A DNA stretch of 64,000 nt from Gilliamella apis (GCF_030758615.1 NZ_CP132381.1:992001-1056000), one strand, 5' to 3'; numbered from the stretch's first letter, positions 39,840 to 49,822 are shown. Notes: generated by a model not told the origin, from the sequence alone. A program made the numbers and translations.

Positions 39840-41387
39840 TTATTCATTGGTTAAGAATAATTTAAGTGATGGATTTTCAGTTTCATTATTAAAACCATAA
39901 TCCAACTCGGTTAAATGTTTTGCAAAGGTTGTATGGCTAGCTTTATCTATTTCAAAAGCAGCTAGTACTCGGCCATAATCGGTACCGTGACTGCGATAAT
40001 GGAACATTGATATATTCCAATTAGTACCTAGCGTTTGTAAAAACTTAAGCAATGCACCTTGTGATTCAGGAAACTCAAAACTGTAAACTTGTTCGTTAAG
40101 AGGTTGGCATGGTTTACCACCAATCATATAACGAACATGTAGTTTGGCCATTTCGTCATCAGTGAGATCGACAACTTGATAACCAGCTGCGCTGAGTTCT
40201 TGCATGATTTCGTCTTTTTCATTGCTTCGAGCAATTTTAACGCCAACAAAAACGCAAGCCGATTTATCGTCATGATAGCGGTAGTTGAATTCTGTGACTG
40301 CTCGTCCACCTAATAATTGGCAAAATTTTAAAAAGCTACCCTTTTGTTCAGGTATAGTTACCGCTAAGAGTACTTCACGTTTTTCACCTAATTCACAACG
40401 TTCAGATACATATCGTAGATTATGGAAGTTTAAGTTAGCGCCAGATAAAATATGGGCTAAATTTTCACTACAGATGTTATTTTGTTCGACATACTTTTTA
40501 AGACCAGCTAATGCTACTGCACCCGATGGTTCTGCAATGGCACGTACATCATCAAATAGATCTTTAACTGCCGCACAGATTTCATCGCTATCAACAGTAA
40601 TGATATCGTCAATATATTGCTGACAGAGTCTAAATGTTTCATCACCAATTCGTTTAACTGCAACACCTTCAGCAAATAAACCAACCCGATCAAGATCGAC
40701 TGGATGTCCTGCCACTAAAGCCGCTTTCAAGCAGGCAGCATCTTCAGGTTCAACCGCAATCACTTTGATTGATGGCATGATTTGCTTAATTAATACGGCA
40801 ATACCAGCAGCGAGTCCACCACCACCGACGGGCACAAAAATGCGGTCAAGCTTGGCATTTTGTTGTAGCAGTTCCATAGCTATACTGCCTTGACCTGCGA
40901 TAACTAGTGGATGATCAAAAGGTGGAATAAATATCCGATTTTGTTGCTTAGCCAGTTCCATTGCTTTGGCTTTAGCTTCGTCAAAATTGGCTCCATAGAG
41001 TAGTACTTCACCACCAAAGCCTTTTACGGCTTCGACTTTGATATCAGCCGTATTTAATGGCATGACAATTAACGATTTAATCCCTAATTTAGTTGCTGAA
41101 AATGCAACGCCTTGGGCATGATTACCGGCTGATGCGGCAACTACGCCACATTTACGTTCTTCGGGGGTTAAGCTGGCTATCATGGCTTGAGCGCCACGAA
41201 TTTTGAAACTGTGGACTAATTGACGATCTTCCCGTTTAACAAAAATTTGATTTTTTAAACGAGTGGATATTTTTTCCATATGTTCCAGTGGCGTCACTTG
41301 GGCGACATCATACACGGCACTGCATAGTGTAGCTTTTAAATAATCAGCGCCGGTTAGTTTGTTAGCTTGTTGATTCACATTAACCAC
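39840..41387 (-). CDS. ilvA: Threonine dehydratase, biosynthetic
   Basis: IlvA deaminates threonine to 2-oxobutyrate, committing it to isoleucine. The PLP domain (about 1-325) has K62 in [39 protein letters not shown] and the Ser/Gly-rich end [11 protein letters not shown]. Two ACT-like regulatory domains follow (about 335-410 and 430-510), so isoleucine feedback inhibition is expected. Length (515 aa) equals the enteric enzyme. Its start overlaps the ilvD reading frame by eight bases. Confidence 0.97.
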   Translation of the reverse strand: MVNVNQQANKLTGADYLKATLCSAVYDVAQVTPLEHMEKISTRLKNQIFVKREDRQLVHSFKIRGAQAMIASLTPEERKCGVVAASAGNHAQGVAFSATKLGIKSLIVMPLNTADIKVEAVKGFGGEVLLYGANFDEAKAKAMELAKQQNRIFIPPFDHPLVIAGQGSIAMELLQQNAKLDRIFVPVGGGGLAAGIAVLIKQIMPSIKVIAVEPEDAACLKAALVAGHPVDLDRVGLFAEGVAVKRIGDETFRLCQQYIDDIITVDSDEICAAVKDLFDDVRAIAEPSGAVALAGLKKYVEQNNICSENLAHILSGANLNFHNLRYVSERCELGEKREVLLAVTIPEQKGSFLKFCQLLGGRAVTEFNYRYHDDKSACVFVGVKIARSNEKDEIMQELSAAGYQVVDLTDDEMAKLHVRYMIGGKPCQPLNEQVYSFEFPESQGALLKFLQTLGTNWNISMFHYRSHGTDYGRVLAAFEIDKASHTTFAKHLTELDYGFNNETENPSLKLFLTNE

Positions 41388-43229
41388 CTAATTTGCTTTT
41401 ATCACGTACCGCACCTTTGTCTGCACTAGTTGCTAAGCTAGCATAAGCTTTTAGTGCATATGAGACATAACGGTCACGATTATGAGGAGTAAAGGCTTTA
41501 TCACCACGAGCAAGTTCTGCGACACGGCGACGTTCTAATTCATCTTCTGGTACGATGAGTTCTAATGTACGATTTGGGATGTCGATATCGATAATATCGC
41601 CGTCACGAACAAGACCAATCACCCCACCATTAGCGGCTTCTGGTGAAATGTGACCAATAGATAATCCAGATGAACCACCAGAAAAACGACCATCAGTGAT
41701 TAATGCACACGCTTTACCAAGCCCCATTGATTTTAAGTAACTTGTCGGATAAAGCATTTCCTGCATACCCGGCCCACCTTTTGGTCCTTCGTAGACAATT
41801 ACTACCACATCGCCTGCTTCTACTTTGCCACCTAAAATTGCATCAACGGCATCTTCTTGACTTTCATAAACTTTGGCTGGACCACGGAAGACTAGGTTTT
41901 CGGCAGCAACACTGGCGGTTTTTACAATAGCGCCATCTTGGGCGACGTTACCATAAAGGGTTGCTAATCCACCATCTTGACTATAAGCATGTGCCTTATT
42001 ACGAATACAGCCATTTTCACGATCATCATCTAAGCTATCCCAATAACAATCTTGAGAGAAGGCCTTGGTGGTGCGAATGCCTGCTGGACCACTGCGATAC
42101 ATTTTTTTAACGGCTTCGTCAGTTGTTTGCGTAATATCATATTTGGCAAAGGTTTCTTGTAAACTTAAACCAAGTACGTTATGTACGTTACGGTTTAGTA
42201 ATCCTGCTTTGTCCAATTCAGACATGATAGAGACCACACCACCAGCACGGTGGACATCTTCCATATGATAAATTGCGGTACTTGGTGCAACTTTACATAA
42301 ATGAGGAACTTTACGTGATAATCTGTCAATGTCTGACATGGTAAAGTCTATTTCACCTTCTTGCGCTGAGGCAAGTAAATGTAATACGGTATTTGTTGAG
42401 CCACCCATGGCGATATCAAGTGACATAGCATTTTCATAAGCAGCTTTAGTTGCAATTGATCGAGGTAAATAAGCTACATCATCATGTTCGTAATACTGTT
42501 TGGTTATTTCAACAATGCGCTTAGCCGCATTTAAGAAAAGTTGTTCACGCTGTTTGTGGGTGGCAACCAGTGAGCCATTACCCGGTAAAGAGAGACCTAA
42601 TGCTTCGGTTAAACAGTTCATTGAGTTAGCAGTAAACATTCCAGAGCATGATCCACAAGTCGGGCAGGCTGATTGTTCAATAGCCTCGCTGTCGGCATCG
42701 CTAACATTTGGGTTAGCACTTTGGATCATAGCATCAACTAAGTCGAGTTTGATGATTTGATCTGACAGTTTAGTTTTACCGGCTTCCATTGGACCGCCAG
42801 AGACGAACACAGTTGGAATGTTTAAACGCAGTGATGCCATTAACATCCCTGGGTAATTTTGTCACAGTTTGAGATACAGATCATAGCATCAGCACAGTGT
42901 GCATTAACCATATATTCAACTGAATCGGCAATGAGTTCTCGAGATGGTAAGGAATAAAGCATACCACCATGGCCCATAGCGATACCATCATCAACAGCAA
43001 TAGTGTTAAACTCTTTGGCAATACCACCACAAGCTTCAATTTCTTTTGCCACTAGTTGACCAATATCTTTTAAGTGGACATGGCCAGGTACGAATTGTGT
43101 GAATGAATTAACCACTGCAATGATGGGTTTACCAAAGTCTTCATTTTTTACGCCTGTTGCACGCCATAAGGCGCGGGCGCCTGCCATGTTGCGACCTTCA
43201 ACTGAGGTTGCTGAACGATATTTAGGCAT
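41380..43229 (-). pseudogene. ilvD: Dihydroxy-acid dehydratase with a one-base frameshift
   Basis: IlvD makes 2-oxoacids in valine and isoleucine synthesis. It reads in two pieces: the N-terminal part (from ATG 43229, [20 protein letters not shown]) ends at an early stop after [11 protein letters not shown], and the rest resumes in another frame at [24 protein letters not shown]. Restoring one G at plus-strand 42851-42853 (GGG to GGGG, CCCC on the coding strand) gives [10 protein letters not shown] and a 616-residue protein, exactly the E. coli length. The Fe-S cysteines ([14 protein letters not shown]) and all other motifs (TGGSTNT-type [21 protein letters not shown]) are intact. A consensus error is plausible; otherwise the pathway is broken here. 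Confidence 0.92.
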
Positions 43230-43314
43230 TTGTTGCTCCCAATTTTTCCTAATGCAAGTGACCGATTTCTATCGGTACATTTTTGAGTTCTTAATAAATA
43301 GTAAAATGATGACA

Positions 43315-43339
43315 CCGCCGAATTAATCTTAATCGGCGG
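43315..43339 (-). repeat. Intercistronic hairpin between ilvE and ilvD
   Basis: CCGCCGA (43315-43321) and TCGGCGG (43333-43339) can pair. A second small hairpin, ACCGAT-TTCT-ATCGGT, is at 43261-43276. Neither has a T tract, so they probably tune mRNA stability within the operon rather than end it. Confidence 0.5.
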
Positions 43340-43352
43340 CTCTTATTAATGC

Positions 43353-44282
43353 TTATTTAATTAGATCTAACCAACCATATTTATCTTCAGTTTTGCCATT
43401 GAATAATCCGAAGAATGTCTGTTGGATTTGTTTAGTGATTGGGCCACAACGACCAATACCAACTTGAATACGGTCAACACTTCGTACTGGTGTGATTTCG
43501 GCTGCAGTACCGGTCATAAACACTTCGTCAGCAAGATAAAGTGATTCACGAGACAGAGTCTGTTCACGTACTTCAATGCCTAGATCACGAGCAAGGGTAA
43601 TGATCGCATCACGAGTGATTCCTGGAAGTGCAGATGATGATAGTAATGGGGTAAATAATATACCGTCTTTAACGATGAATAGGTTTTCACCTGAACCTTC
43701 CGAAAGCTGACCGTTTACGTCTAATGCAATCCCTTCTTGGAAGCCATTAGCACGAGCTTCAGATCCGATAAGTAGTGATGATAAGTAGTTACCACCAGCT
43801 TTTGCTGCTGCTGGAATGGTATTTGGAGCAAAACGGTTCCATGATGATACCATTGCATCGATACCTTGTTCTAAGGCGTCTTCACCAAGGTAGGCTCCCC
43901 ATGGGAATGCGGCAATCATAACATCTGTTTGATAACCTGCTGGTGGAATAACCCCCATACCAACATCGCCAATAAATGCTAATGGACGAATGTATGCGCT
44001 TTTTAAGTTGTTTTTCTTAATTACTTGACGTGTTGCTTCCATGATCTCTTCAAGTGAATAAGGAACAGGAAAACGATAAATTTTAGCTGAATTTAATAGG
44101 CGCTGCGCATGCTCTTTATGACGAAAAATTGCTGGCCCCTTGTTAGTTTCATAACAACGGACACCTTCAAATACTGAAGTACCATAATGCAGAGCATGTG
44201 ACATTACGTGAATTTTCGCATCTGCCCATGGAACCATTTCGCCATTGAACCAAATATAATCAGATTTTGCTGTAGTACCCAT
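43353..44282 (-). CDS. ilvE: Branched-chain amino-acid aminotransferase
   Basis: IlvE transfers the amino group from glutamate to the 2-oxoacids of valine, isoleucine and leucine. It is a fold-type IV PLP enzyme of 309 residues with HALHYGTSVFEGVRCYE, PLP lysine K161 in AAAKAGGNYLSSLLI, EGSGENLFIV and TGTAAEITPVRSVD. Shine-Dalgarno AGAGGA precedes the ATG. It is separated from ilvM by an unusually long 157-base gap for this operon. Confidence 0.97.
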   Translation of the reverse strand: MGTTAKSDYIWFNGEMVPWADAKIHVMSHALHYGTSVFEGVRCYETNKGPAIFRHKEHAQRLLNSAKIYRFPVPYSLEEIMEATRQVIKKNNLKSAYIRPLAFIGDVGMGVIPPAGYQTDVMIAAFPWGAYLGEDALEQGIDAMVSSWNRFAPNTIPAAAKAGGNYLSSLLIGSEARANGFQEGIALDVNGQLSEGSGENLFIVKDGILFTPLLSSSALPGITRDAIITLARDLGIEVREQTLSRESLYLADEVFMTGTAAEITPVRSVDRIQVGIGRCGPITKQIQQTFFGLFNGKTEDKYGWLDLIK

Positions 44283-44439
44283 TTTTTGTTTTCCTCTTAA
44301 ATTTACTTTTGTTAAGCATGTATACTGCTTTTATTCATTTAATGGTAAGCATTATACATCACTTTTTTGTTTGTTTAACTGCTAAAAAAATTACTTTTTT
44401 TTATTTAACTTATTGTTTCACTAAGGTTTATTTTATACT

Positions 44440-44670
44440 TTATTCTATCTCTATAACATCTTCCAATTTGCTAATTTGGCTTTGTAATGATGATAGTGAT
44501 CGTTCCGTAGTTAATGTTAGATTTAAGATAAATAAATGATTATCAATTGATTGCATTTGCATCTGTTGTATATGTCCGCCACGGTGGCGAACAACGCGTA
44601 AAATGCGTTCAAGAGAACCCAATTTATCATTGGCTTTTATAGTAAATTGATGTGTTGCTATTTGATTCAT
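44440..44670 (-). CDS. ilvM: Acetolactate synthase II small (regulatory) subunit
   Basis: IlvM is the ACT-domain subunit of acetohydroxyacid synthase II. It has 76 residues: HQFTIKANDKLGSLERILRVVRHRGGHIQQMQM, then LFILNLTLTTERSLSSLQSQI. I start at ATG 44670 because GGAG lies six bases upstream; the preceding GTG at 44673 is too close. Three bases separate it from the ilvG stop, so synthesis of the two subunits is coupled. Confidence 0.92.
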   Translation of the reverse strand: MNQIATHQFTIKANDKLGSLERILRVVRHRGGHIQQMQMQSIDNHLFILNLTLTTERSLSSLQSQISKLEDVIEIE

Positions 44671-44673
44671 CAC

Positions 44674-46350
44674 TTACTCCTTATTACTTTTATCTAACAT
44701 ATTTTCATTTGCTGCCCCTGGTGGTACTAGTGGCCATACATTTTCTAGTTCATCAATACATACATGCAGTAAGTAAGCTCCAGATGAATTAAATAGATTG
44801 TCAAGCGCTGATTCGATTTCCGACTTTTTACTGATCATTTGTCCCGGAATATCAAATGCTTTAGCTAACATTAGAAAATTAGGGTTGTCCGATAAATTGG
44901 TTTCGCTATATCTTTCATTAAAAAACAGCTCTTGCCATTGTCTCACCATACCTAAACGTTGATTATCAATTAGTACAATTTTTACTGGCAATTTTTTACG
45001 TTTTATTGTGGTTAATTCTTGTACGTTCATCATAAAAGAACCATCACCAGATACACAAATCACCATATCTTCAGGTCTGGACAGTTGTGCACCTATAGCT
45101 GCGGGTAGACCAAAGCCCATTGTTCCTAATCCACTAGAAGTAATAAAGTTTTGTGGATGATTAAAACTCATATGTTGCGCTGTCCACATTTGGTGTTGAC
45201 CAACATCAGTGGTAATTACGCTGTTGACTGGCCTTCTTTCCGAAATACGTTTTAATAATGCTGGCGCATAAATTGCTTCACCTGGATGATCATAGCGAGT
45301 AGGGTGCTGCGCCTTCAATTGTTTAATTTTCTCGTGCCAATCTTTAATAGAGACAGTTTGATGAAGCATTGGTAAAACATGTTTGATATCACCTTGCAAT
45401 CCTAAATGGCTTTGGCGTAATTTATTGATTTCAGACTGATCAATATCAATATGAATGACTTTAGCATGTTTAGCAAATTCATTGAGTTTGCCTGTTACTC
45501 GATCGTCAAATCTAACGCCTAAAGCAATCAATAAATCACACTCTTGTACCGCTAAATTAGCTGCTTTGGCGCCATGCATACCAATTAATCCTAAGTAATA
45601 AGGATTGTTAAGATCAGCAACACCGAGTCCTTTTAATGTCGATACACTAGGTATTTGCGTTAAGTTCATAAATTCACGCATTTCAGCAATTGCATTTGAT
45701 AGTCCAACGCCACCACCAATATAAAGCATTGGTTTTTCGGCTTGGCCAATCATTTGTTTAGCAAGGGCTATCTCGTCAGATGAGATTGGATATAATTGAG
45801 CATTATCAGAAGGGGTTTTTATGGTTGTCGGTGTTAAATAGGTTTGGTAATCATGTTCGGCAAGCTGGATATCTTTTGGGATGTCAATTAATATTGGTCC
45901 CGGCCTACCCGAATTGGCTAAATTGAAGGCCTCTTGTAAGGTATTTGGCAACTGGGTGGCATCATTAATTAAATAGCTATGTTTGGTGCAAGCTAAGGAT
46001 AAGCCTAAAACATCAACTTCTTGAAAGGCATCAGTACCAATTAATGTGGTTGGAACTTGTCCTGTAATGGCTATAACAGGTACTGAATCAATTAATGCAT
46101 CAGCAAGGCCAGTAATAATATTGGTCGCGCCAGGGCCTGATGTTGCAATACAAACTCCAATTTTTCCGGTGGCGCGAGCATAACCAATGGCTGCCATTGC
46201 GGCACCTTGTTCATGACGACATAATACGTGTTCAATTCCACCATCATAAAGTGCATCGTATAGAGGCATAATTTGACCACCAGGATATCCAAAAACGGTG
46301 GTAATGCCTTTTTCTTTTAAGGTTCTTACTATCCACTGTGTTCCTAACAT
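44674..46350 (-). CDS. ilvG: Acetolactate synthase II large (catalytic) subunit
   Basis: IlvG is the ThDP-dependent catalytic subunit that makes acetolactate or acetohydroxybutyrate from pyruvate and 2-oxobutyrate. The ThDP glutamate lies in [19 protein letters not shown] (about 43-61). Further motifs are [32 protein letters not shown] and the ThDP/Mg motif [12 protein letters not shown] to [12 protein letters not shown]. All 558 residues are in frame, unlike E. coli K-12 where ilvG carries a frameshift. Shine-Dalgarno GAGGAATAA precedes the ATG. Confidence 0.97.
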   Translation of the reverse strand: MLGTQWIVRTLKEKGITTVFGYPGGQIMPLYDALYDGGIEHVLCRHEQGAAMAAIGYARATGKIGVCIATSGPGATNIITGLADALIDSVPVIAITGQVPTTLIGTDAFQEVDVLGLSLACTKHSYLINDATQLPNTLQEAFNLANSGRPGPILIDIPKDIQLAEHDYQTYLTPTTIKTPSDNAQLYPISSDEIALAKQMIGQAEKPMLYIGGGVGLSNAIAEMREFMNLTQIPSVSTLKGLGVADLNNPYYLGLIGMHGAKAANLAVQECDLLIALGVRFDDRVTGKLNEFAKHAKVIHIDIDQSEINKLRQSHLGLQGDIKHVLPMLHQTVSIKDWHEKIKQLKAQHPTRYDHPGEAIYAPALLKRISERRPVNSVITTDVGQHQMWTAQHMSFNHPQNFITSSGLGTMGFGLPAAIGAQLSRPEDMVICVSGDGSFMMNVQELTTIKRKKLPVKIVLIDNQRLGMVRQWQELFFNERYSETNLSDNPNFLMLAKAFDIPGQMISKKSEIESALDNLFNSSGAYLLHVCIDELENVWPLVPPGAANENMLDKSNKE

Positions 46351-46402
46351 TTATTCCTCACTTGTTACTTTTGCTCATTTATTGTTAATGTCAAAATTTT
46401 TC

Positions 46403-46438
46403 ATAAAAAAAACCCCGCTTTTTGGGGCGGGGGTTTTT
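46403..46438 (-). promoter_or_regulatory. ilv attenuator terminator
   Basis: On the minus strand CCCCGC / GCGGGG around CCCAAAAA is followed by eight T. The 5' arm (CCCCCGC) can instead pair with GCGGGGG (plus-strand 46474-46480) inside the end of ilvL, forming the antiterminator. Terminator and antiterminator thus share the C-rich arm, as in enteric ilvGMEDA. Confidence 0.88.
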
Positions 46439-46458
46439 GAAATATGGTAACCATATAT

Positions 46459-46542
46459 TTAACTCAAAAGACGCCCCCGCGTTGGAATAATGACCACGCT
46501 GACAATAATGTTAATGAGGACGACGATGAGTGAAAAAATCAT
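46459..46542 (-). CDS. ilvL: ilv leader peptide IlvL
   Basis: This 27-codon frame starts at ATG 46542 and ends at TAA 46459. Its first 20 residues are MIFSLIVVLINIIVSVVIIP, that is, packed with Ile, Val and Leu codons, followed by TRGRLLS. It precedes the attenuator of ilvGMEDA, and E. coli IlvL has the same design. Ribosome stalling for lack of charged Ile, Val or Leu tRNA would prevent termination. Confidence 0.92.
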   Translation of the reverse strand: MIFSLIVVLINIIVSVVIIPTRGRLLS

Positions 46543-46586
46543 AATGCTTTTGTAATTCTTTTGTCATTTTCGAAAGATGTTTAATC

Positions 46587-46614
46587 AAAATACTCGTTTT
46601 AAAAAAAAGTGCAA
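46587..46614 (-). promoter_or_regulatory. Predicted ilv operon promoter
   Basis: On the minus strand -35 TTGCAC (46614-46609), 16 bases, then -10 TATTTT (46592-46587). The start would fall about 35-40 bases before ilvL. Confidence 0.5.
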
Positions 46615-46841
46615 CAATTTTTTATGCTTTTTTCAAAAGCAGCTTTAATTAATTTGTTTATTGTTTGAAAAAAGTTTGAGGAAAGGGGTTTTTTAGACTT
46701 AAAAAAAGATTATTTTCGGTTTTAATTTGGCTTTTTATGGCTGGTTAGTGTATAAATATTAATCATTGATCTTAAAAGTAAGCTAGCTGTTTTAACCTAG
46801 TATTGTTAATTATTATTTATTACTCATTAAGAGATGTTTAT

Positions 46842-47279
46842 ATGAAAATACTTAGATTGGTTGCATTTTTGCTAGTGAGTTTTTTAGTGTTTGGTTGTAA
46901 AAAAGCAAAAGACAATACCGTGGATAACGTTAATGATGAATCACTTGTTGCGGTACAAAATGCAATGATTGAACCCATCAAGAAAGCTTTACCCATTGTG
47001 ATTGATGAGTTAACGACTTTGATTGGTATCGATAAAGATAAAGATCATAACATCATTAATTACCAATATGAGGTTAAAAATACCTCTGAACATACGTTAT
47101 TATTGCCAAGTACACTTGATACTATCCGTCAAACTTTGTTTAAGGCTTATTGTGAAAATAATGAAGAAATGCAACAGTTAAAAACAGCATTTCCTGATGG
47201 CGCAAACTATCATTATTTTATTGATAATAAAGAGATTGTCGTGGTTGAATTAACCCCGGTAGATTGTCATGTTAAATAA
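46842..47279 (+). CDS. Small lipoprotein, member of a local paralogous family
   Basis: This is a 145-residue lipoprotein with lipobox FGC (Cys19) followed by Lys-Lys. The C-terminal part YCENNEEMQQLKTAFPDGAN, then HYFIDNKEIVVVELTPVDC, is shared with the protein at 49282-49761 (YCSDNSEMKAFKNAFPDGAI). Two conserved cysteines there may form a disulfide. The start is ATG 46842 with AAGAG upstream; a longer in-frame TTG start at 46803 would hide the signal peptide. The family is not recognised. A decayed third copy follows. Confidence 0.78.
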   Translation: MKILRLVAFLLVSFLVFGCKKAKDNTVDNVNDESLVAVQNAMIEPIKKALPIVIDELTTLIGIDKDKDHNIINYQYEVKNTSEHTLLLPSTLDTIRQTLFKAYCENNEEMQQLKTAFPDGANYHYFIDNKEIVVVELTPVDCHVK

Positions 47280-47348
47280 TTATCTGTAATTGATAAAATG
47301 ATCATTCTTCAAAGAAGGTATAAGAAATAGGCTAGCTAAGGATTAGGA

Positions 47349-47883
47349 ATAAAGAAGATTATTTGTTTTATTGTGTTGGTTATGCTCCAATTTGGTTGTA
47401 ATAATTAACCGATAGATAATAAGAAAATTGATAGACTTGTGTAAAATGTTGGAGCTGAAAAGACCGAGAAGCGATTATAACTGATCGATCAAGCTAATTA
47501 TGCAAAATACAATGCGTTAAAATACAATGCGTTAAAAAATAATAAACCTTATGGTTTAGATGATGATAAAGCTGCTGCCATCAGTATAATTAAGGAAATA
47601 TTGTCTATTACTATTGATGTTCATACGATCTTATTTGATGTTACAGCTGAAAATAATATTATTGTTTATCATTATAAAATTAAAGGGATAGCTAGAAAGT
47701 TTTTAATGTCGCCAAAAAATAAACAGCAAATTCGTCAGGGAATGGTTGAAAGTTATTGCAAAGAGATTCCCTAAATGAAAAGGGTGAAAAAAATATTTTA
47801 ATCAAGGTGCGAAATTTATCTATTATATTGAAGGGAAAAGTGTGTTAACTATAGTCGTGATTGCTTGCTCAACTAATAAATAG
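47349..47883 (+). pseudogene. Decayed third copy of the small lipoprotein
   Basis: At 47349 the sequence reads IKKIICFIVLVMLQFGCNN then stop, a lipoprotein signal peptide whose start codon is ATA. After several frame changes a segment ENNIIVYHYKI to GMVESYCKEIP (about 47650-47772) resembles the conserved core before the paralogues' YC motif. A further frame gives NQGAKFIYYIEGKSVLTIVV, then ACSTNK and a stop at 47881, resembling their DGANYHYFIDNKEIVVVELTPVDC end. A perfect 15-base tandem duplication (AAATACAATGCGTTA) lies at about 47505-47535. Confidence 0.72.
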
Positions 47884-48213
47884 CGATTATTAAGCAGGCG
47901 TTGCTAGCTTAATGTTTATTTATTTGTTACACTATTTTTGCTGTTCAATTTATAATCAGTCATGGTTTTAGCATAAGTCTATTCTGTCCTCGCTAGGCCA
48001 TTCAAGGAAGTCACTGTTACTTTATTTTCAAATTTTGGTTATTAATGATTAATATTTTTACAGTGTGTTATCAGTTAATATAATTAATTGAATTAATTAA
48101 ATATTTTAAAGATATAAAATAAATCTAGCAATAGGATTTTGTGATTATTAATTGATTTCATTTAAGTTATATTGAATTTGTCTACAAATACATGTCTAAC
48201 TTAGGAGAAAATT
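47884..48213. other. 330-base intergenic region
   Basis: AT-rich sequence between the lipoprotein pseudogene and the yghA-like gene. Only the yghA Shine-Dalgarno (TAGGAG) is recognisable at its end. Confidence 0.5.
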
Positions 48214-49100
48214 ATGAGTAAGCAAACCTATAATCCGACAACCAAATATCATCATGACAAGTTTCCTAAACAAAAGCAAACTCCTCCCGGTTTACAATAT
48301 GAAATGAATCCAGTGCCTGATTGTGGTGAAAAAAGTTATCAAGGTCATCAAAGGTTAGAAGGTCGAAGAATGTTGGTTACTGGTGGGGATTCAGGGATTG
48401 GTCGTGCAGCAGCTATTGCTTATGCAAAAGAAGGTGCTGATGTGGCAATCAACTATTTGCTAGCTGAACAAAAAGATGCTGAAGATGTTGCTAAAGTTAT
48501 CGAATCTGTAGGGCGTAAAGCAGTGTTGATTCCTGGGGATTTAAGTGATGAGGCATTTTGTAAAAAATTAGTTGATGAAGCGCATAAAAAATTAGGTGGG
48601 CTTGATAATCTAACTTTAGTGGCTGGTAAACAAACAGCTGTTGAAGATATTATGCATCTTACTAGTGAACAAATTAGAAAAACCTTTGAAATTAATGTTT
48701 TTTCACTCTTTTGGCTAACTAAAGCCGCATTGGGGTATTTAAAACCAGGGCAACGATTATTACTACTTCTTCAGTTCAGGCTTATCAACCAAGTGCTAAT
48801 TTATTGGACTATGCTGCAACTAAAACTGCAATTATAGCATTTACTCGAGGTTTAGCTGCACAATTAGGTGGTAAAGGTATCCGTGTTAACTGTGTAGCAC
48901 CTGGTCCAGTTTGGACACCATTACAAATCTGTGGTGGTCAACCAAGCGAAGTAATACCTGAATTTGGTAAACAAACTCCATTAAAACGTGCTGGTCAGCC
49001 TGTTGAACTTGCTGGCGTTTATGTTCATCTTGCATCAGAAGAATCAAGCTATACCACCGCGGAAGTATATGGTGTAACTGGCGGTATGCATATTAATTAA
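48214..49100 (+). pseudogene. yghA: YghA-type NAD(P)-dependent SDR oxidoreductase, frameshifted
   Basis: This is a short-chain dehydrogenase like E. coli YghA. The first piece has [12 protein letters not shown], the cofactor motif [16 protein letters not shown] (about 53-68) and [13 protein letters not shown], and runs to [12 protein letters not shown] before the frame is lost. The second piece resumes with [16 protein letters not shown], which holds the catalytic Tyr and Lys (YxxxK), and [11 protein letters not shown]. Adding one G to GGG at 48748-48750 restores [19 protein letters not shown] and a single 295-residue protein (E. coli 294). It is either a real frameshift or a homopolymer consensus error. 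The ATG at 48804 has no Shine-Dalgarno and is not a separate gene. Confidence 0.9.
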
Positions 49101-49122
49101 TTTTCAATAATTATAATATTTT

Positions 49123-49147
49123 AAAGGGCTGTATTAGCCCTTTTTTT
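49123..49147 (+). terminator. Rho-independent terminator after yghA
   Basis: AAAGGGCT / AGCCCTTT around GTATT is followed by a T run (49141-49147). Confidence 0.87.
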
Positions 49148-49281
49148 ATATTGTATATGAACGATTTTTTCTTTCTTTTTCAATATGAAAAGTTGTATAT
49201 TTTTTTATAGTTATAATTTACAATTTAATAGTCTTTTTAATCTGATTAAATCATTAATTAATTTTATAATAAGGAATTTAT

Positions 49282-49761
49282 ATGAAAGGTTTAAAATATT
49301 CGGCATTTGTCCTAATGGCTGCCGCTCTATTCGGTTGTGATGATTCAAAATCTAAACCAGCAGATAACAGTGCCAATAGTGAGCCAGCCAAAACTGCACC
49401 AGCTTCTAATGATGCGGAGGCAGCCAAGACAGATCTAAGTAAAGCTCAAGACAATTATATAAGTGAAGCTAAAGGTTTCTTACCAACAAAAGTGAATTCA
49501 AATTCAAGCCTAGTTGATCTTTATAAAGAAAATAATTCAATTAACTATAAATATGTAATGGATATATCTAAAGATGAGTTAGATATTGACCAAAGTAAAA
49601 AAATTACCGCTGATGCATTAAAAACTCTTTATTGTTCAGATAATAGTGAAATGAAAGCTTTTAAAAATGCTTTCCCTGATGGTGCGATTCATAATTATTA
49701 TATTAAAGATGAAGTGGTATTTAGTATTCACTTAAAACCTTCTGATTGTGATGCAAAATAG
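49282..49761 (+). CDS. Small lipoprotein, second intact family member
   Basis: This 159-residue lipoprotein has lipobox LFGC (Cys19) followed by Asp-Asp. In E. coli an Asp at +2 would keep it in the inner membrane. A low-complexity Ala/Ser/Pro/Asn linker (about 22-55) separates the anchor from a C-terminal domain that matches 46842-47279: YCSDNSEMKAFKNAFPDGAI, then NYYIKDEVVFSIHLKPSDC. Both conserved cysteines are present. Shine-Dalgarno AAGGAA precedes the ATG. Function unknown. Confidence 0.78.
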   Translation: MKGLKYSAFVLMAAALFGCDDSKSKPADNSANSEPAKTAPASNDAEAAKTDLSKAQDNYISEAKGFLPTKVNSNSSLVDLYKENNSINYKYVMDISKDELDIDQSKKITADALKTLYCSDNSEMKAFKNAFPDGAIHNYYIKDEVVFSIHLKPSDCDAK

Positions 49762-49788
49762 TTAAAAATAACTATTACTTTTATTAGT

Positions 49789-49816
49789 AAAACAGGGCTA
49801 TTTAGCCCTGTTTTTT
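49789..49816 (+). terminator. Bidirectional terminator between converging genes
   Basis: AACAGGGCT (49791-49799), ATTT, AGCCCTGTT (49804-49812), then TTTT. The reverse strand has fewer T, but the site ends six bases before the MFS gene's stop, so it may serve both genes. Confidence 0.85.
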
Positions 49817-49822
49817 ATGTAA

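Noticed and set aside
42840..43229. A stand-alone 129-residue protein before ilvD
   Set aside because: It is the N-terminal part of IlvD cut off by a frameshift, aligning up to SNCDKIT.
44309..44539. A 76-residue plus-strand frame between ilvE and ilvM
   Set aside because: Its 3' half is antisense to ilvM and the rest is AT-rich hydrophobic noise.
48804..49100. A separate small dehydrogenase gene starting at 48804
   Set aside because: It is the out-of-frame 3' part of the yghA-like gene, and no Shine-Dalgarno precedes it.
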